This document shows positions 62,419-64,000 of a DNA stretch of 64,000 nt, piece after piece. Numbering within the stretch: position 1 is the first letter of the stretch; every line of letters begins with the position of its first letter. The position numbers and the translations under genes are program-made. A model generated the notes under the pieces. That model searched no databases. It was not told where the DNA came from and saw only the letters and a list, made by a program, of their open reading frames with translations. The DNA is from Phormidium tanganyikae FI6-MK23. GTDB taxonomy: Bacteria; Cyanobacteriota; Cyanobacteriia; Leptolyngbyales; Leptolyngbyaceae. The stretch is taken from assembly GCA_019359175.1 (NCBI GenBank), contig JAHHHU010000013.1, positions 1 through 64,000 of the forward strand, given 5' to 3'.

Positions 62419-63789
62419 TTATTCAGAATCTCGATCACACAGATTCGATTTCGGCTCCGGTGATTTTGATTTTCCCGAATACCGTTCGATTAATGTGTTA
62501 AAAACACTATCTACAAAGCGATCGCTAAAGCCAATTAAAAACGATAATACAAGAATTACCTTGTCTTTAATTAAAGATTGACTATCGCCGCTAGAAGGTA
62601 GAAACAATCCCGAAGTCAAAATCAAATAAAATGCAGAGCTTAGAACAATGCCTTGAACATGACGAGTAATCATCCATTTAATCGCGTCATCAAAATAGTA
62701 AACAGACCTGCGATTAAATCGATGAATCGTGGCGGCAAAACTACCGATAAAGCTCCAAATAATCACCGCAGCGGGAATTCCTAGAAGATGAATGGGTTGG
62801 CTCGACAAAGATTCAGTTGAGTTTACAACGTTAAAACCCTTAATAAATCCAAGAAAGGAAATATCAGAAACTTTTGGAAAAATTGTTGTAAGCAACGGCA
62901 GGATGATAATACAAATCGCAATCACAAGAATATAGGTAGAGACCAGTAAAAGAGTCTTATTACGGCGTTTCCGATCTTTTCTAACTAATTGCTCAACGTG
63001 TAATCGACGAAGCTCGATCGCAATCATCGCCCCAACCACTGCACTAGCTCTATCTCCATCTTTTAGTACATTCAGTTGTAACAACTTATTTGTAGAAATT
63101 GTTGTTGAATCTCCAGGAGGACATTCGGCAGTCTCTAGAATTTGACTAATTGATTCAAGTAGCATATTAATGATTTCGTAGTTACTTTCTGCTTCTTTTC
63201 TGAACTCTAAATGACCAATTCTAGAAACATACATTTTAATAACATTTCCTCTAATTGAGATTGGTCCGATCGAGTCATTGAGAAGACTATTTAATCTTTG
63301 ATCAATTAAATCAACCTTGTTTTTGATGTCTGCTAATTGCTTTCTTACCCTAGTAATCTCAATATTAGGAGTAGACCAAAGATCATCCAATTGCTTGCTG
63401 TATTCCTCTAAGCAGACGGAATTTACAGAAGCTGCTAAATTCAACAGAGGCTGATAAGCAGCTTCATTATCCGACTTAATGTAAGTGGAATGGGATGTAG
63501 TTTTTGATTCTCGATCGGACTCACTTGGCGTTCCGATCGAGACGCGCATCGGACCCAAACGTATCTGCCATCTGATGAACTTGCGATCGGGCTTACCTGG
63601 CGTTCCGATCGAAACTGCACGCAGCTTAATTAGCCGCACTAGAGTATCCGAAACGGGAATCAGCTTATTAATTTCTTTCTGCAAGCTATTAATTTCTTTC
63701 TGCAAGCGCTCAATTTCATCATGAGGTGCAGAGTTCTCAGGATGCGTAAAGTCTAATTTGGACAGTGTATTTCCGTTCATGTCTAACAC
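62419..63789 (-). CDS. coiled-coil membrane protein of unknown function
   Basis: A 456-residue protein. The N-terminal about 280 residues are cytoplasmic and coiled (ERLQKEINSLQKEINKL); the C-terminal part has four membrane helices (LLLVSTYILVIAICIIILPLL, AAVIIWSFIGSFAATIHRFN, GIVLSSAFYLILTSGLFLP, ILVLSFLIGFSDRFVD). Two odd N-terminal inserts (VSIGTPGKPDR and VSIGTPSESDR) derive from repeat copies in the DNA, and LQKEINS is a 21-bp tandem duplication. No family is recognised. Confidence 0.65.
   Translation of the reverse strand: MLDMNGNTLSKLDFTHPENSAPHDEIERLQKEINSLQKEINKLIPVSDTLVRLIKLRAVSIGTPGKPDRKFIRWQIRLGPMRVSIGTPSESDRESKTTSHSTYIKSDNEAAYQPLLNLAASVNSVCLEEYSKQLDDLWSTPNIEITRVRKQLADIKNKVDLIDQRLNSLLNDSIGPISIRGNVIKMYVSRIGHLEFRKEAESNYEIINMLLESISQILETAECPPGDSTTISTNKLLQLNVLKDGDRASAVVGAMIAIELRRLHVEQLVRKDRKRRNKTLLLVSTYILVIAICIIILPLLTTIFPKVSDISFLGFIKGFNVVNSTESLSSQPIHLLGIPAAVIIWSFIGSFAATIHRFNRRSVYYFDDAIKWMITRHVQGIVLSSAFYLILTSGLFLPSSGDSQSLIKDKVILVLSFLIGFSDRFVDSVFNTLIERYSGKSKSPEPKSNLCDRDSE
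63512..63612. repeat. two 29-bp repeat copies with inverted ends (63512-63540, 63584-63612)
   Basis: Each copy starts CGATCGG and ends CCGATCGA around a 14-nt centre (ACTCACTTGGCGTT or GCTTACCTGGCGTT), so it can form a hairpin with a 7-bp stem. The copies are in the same phase 72 bp apart and add VSIGTP-x3-DR in frame. Typical of small dispersed palindromic elements that insert into coding sequence. Confidence 0.75.
63666..63707. repeat. 21-bp tandem duplication (exact, two copies)
   Basis: The unit TATTAATTTCTTTCTGCAAG plus C occurs at 63666-63686 and 63687-63707. It adds one heptad (LQKEINS) to the coiled coil and keeps the frame. Confidence 0.85.
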
Positions 63790-63897
63790 CTCAAAAGCTT
63801 AAGTGAAATCAGTTAATGTAATGGTTTGCTCAAGAGCAGTGCGATCGTTGATGTTGAATTGGCGATCGCACTTTCTAGCCTCTTTGTCACCCCGTGA

Positions 63898-64000
63898 CTA
63901 AATGACCTTTCTGGCTTTCCCGTAGTATTCTTTGCGATCGTCTAAACCGTTGTCACCCCCATTCACATAGAGAGTTACATCCTCAACGGTTGCCCCTTGG
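63898..64000 (-). CDS. C-terminal end of a possible GH19/lysozyme-like protein (partial)
   Basis: An open frame enters from the right edge on the reverse strand and ends at TAG 63898-63900. The 33 visible residues (TVEDVTLYVNGGDNGLDDRK, EYYGKARKVI) match the C-terminal NGG-NGL-DR signature of GH19 chitinase/endolysin-type peptidoglycan hydrolases. Only the tail is present, so substrate and full domain content cannot be judged. Confidence 0.65.
   Translation of the reverse strand, partial: QGATVEDVTLYVNGGDNGLDDRKEYYGKARKVI

Noticed and set aside
1-64000. CRISPR arrays, tRNA or rRNA genes
   Set aside because: I scanned the intergenic stretches and saw no regularly spaced repeats of CRISPR type, no cloverleaf-like GTTCRANNC arm in a plausible context, and no rRNA signature. 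A covariance-model search would be decisive.

Overview
The window looks like the chromosome of a filamentous or otherwise Leptolyngbya-like cyanobacterium. GCGATCGC (HIP1) octamers and CGATCG-rich codons occur throughout. It encodes the photosystem II subunit Psb30, a Tic22-like protein, several cyanobacterium-restricted families (DUF3531 and others), MEP-pathway IspG and IspH, and type IV pilus parts. The genus is inferred from general similarity and was not tested.

Layout. 1-2936: a HicB remnant, a PDZ-less HtrA-type protease, rsmG and an ABC ATPase. 3090-10812: cyanobacterial conserved proteins, an orphan ABC-2 type ATPase, a TonB-dependent receptor, an SGNH hydrolase, ispH and a secreted protein. 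11146-18360: a DUF433/DUF5615 module with a frameshifted toxin, malQ divergent from a trehalose synthase-maltokinase fusion, a frameshifted DUF433 gene, a small antitoxin-like gene, a 24-bp perfect inverted repeat and psb30. 18587-30360: an OmpR-type two-component pair, a hydrolase with a small coupled ORF, two secreted coil-forming proteins, a UPF0104-like membrane protein, a Tic22-like gene, prmC, a permease, and queD-queE. 30485-47651: uvrC, crcB, a ferritin-like gene, two glycosyltransferases, pilT, a carboxy-terminal protease, ispG, a YlqF-type GTPase, a Uma2 gene, uspA, pgk, a lipoprotein binding protein and pgl. 47735-49138: a MNT/HEPN pair with a frameshifted HEPN gene, beside a nuclease-like gene interrupted by two short tandem duplications. 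49259-58359: a surface-glycan block (an FAD oxidoreductase-GtrA fusion, a polytopic GT39-like protein, a methyltransferase-like gene, a GT4, a TPR/SPINDLY-type GT41) ending at a type IV pilin gene. 58550-64000: a Uma2 gene, the carboxyspermidine pathway pair, two hypotheticals and the end of a possible lytic enzyme.

The most striking pattern is selective decay. The long housekeeping genes all read through, yet toxin-antitoxin or nuclease-type genes at five places are truncated, frameshifted or interrupted. The best candidate for an undescribed system is the pilin-linked glycan block at 49-58 kb, where a cytosolic O-GlcNAc-transferase-like enzyme sits directly downstream of pilA. No tRNA, rRNA, CRISPR array or insertion sequence was recognised.
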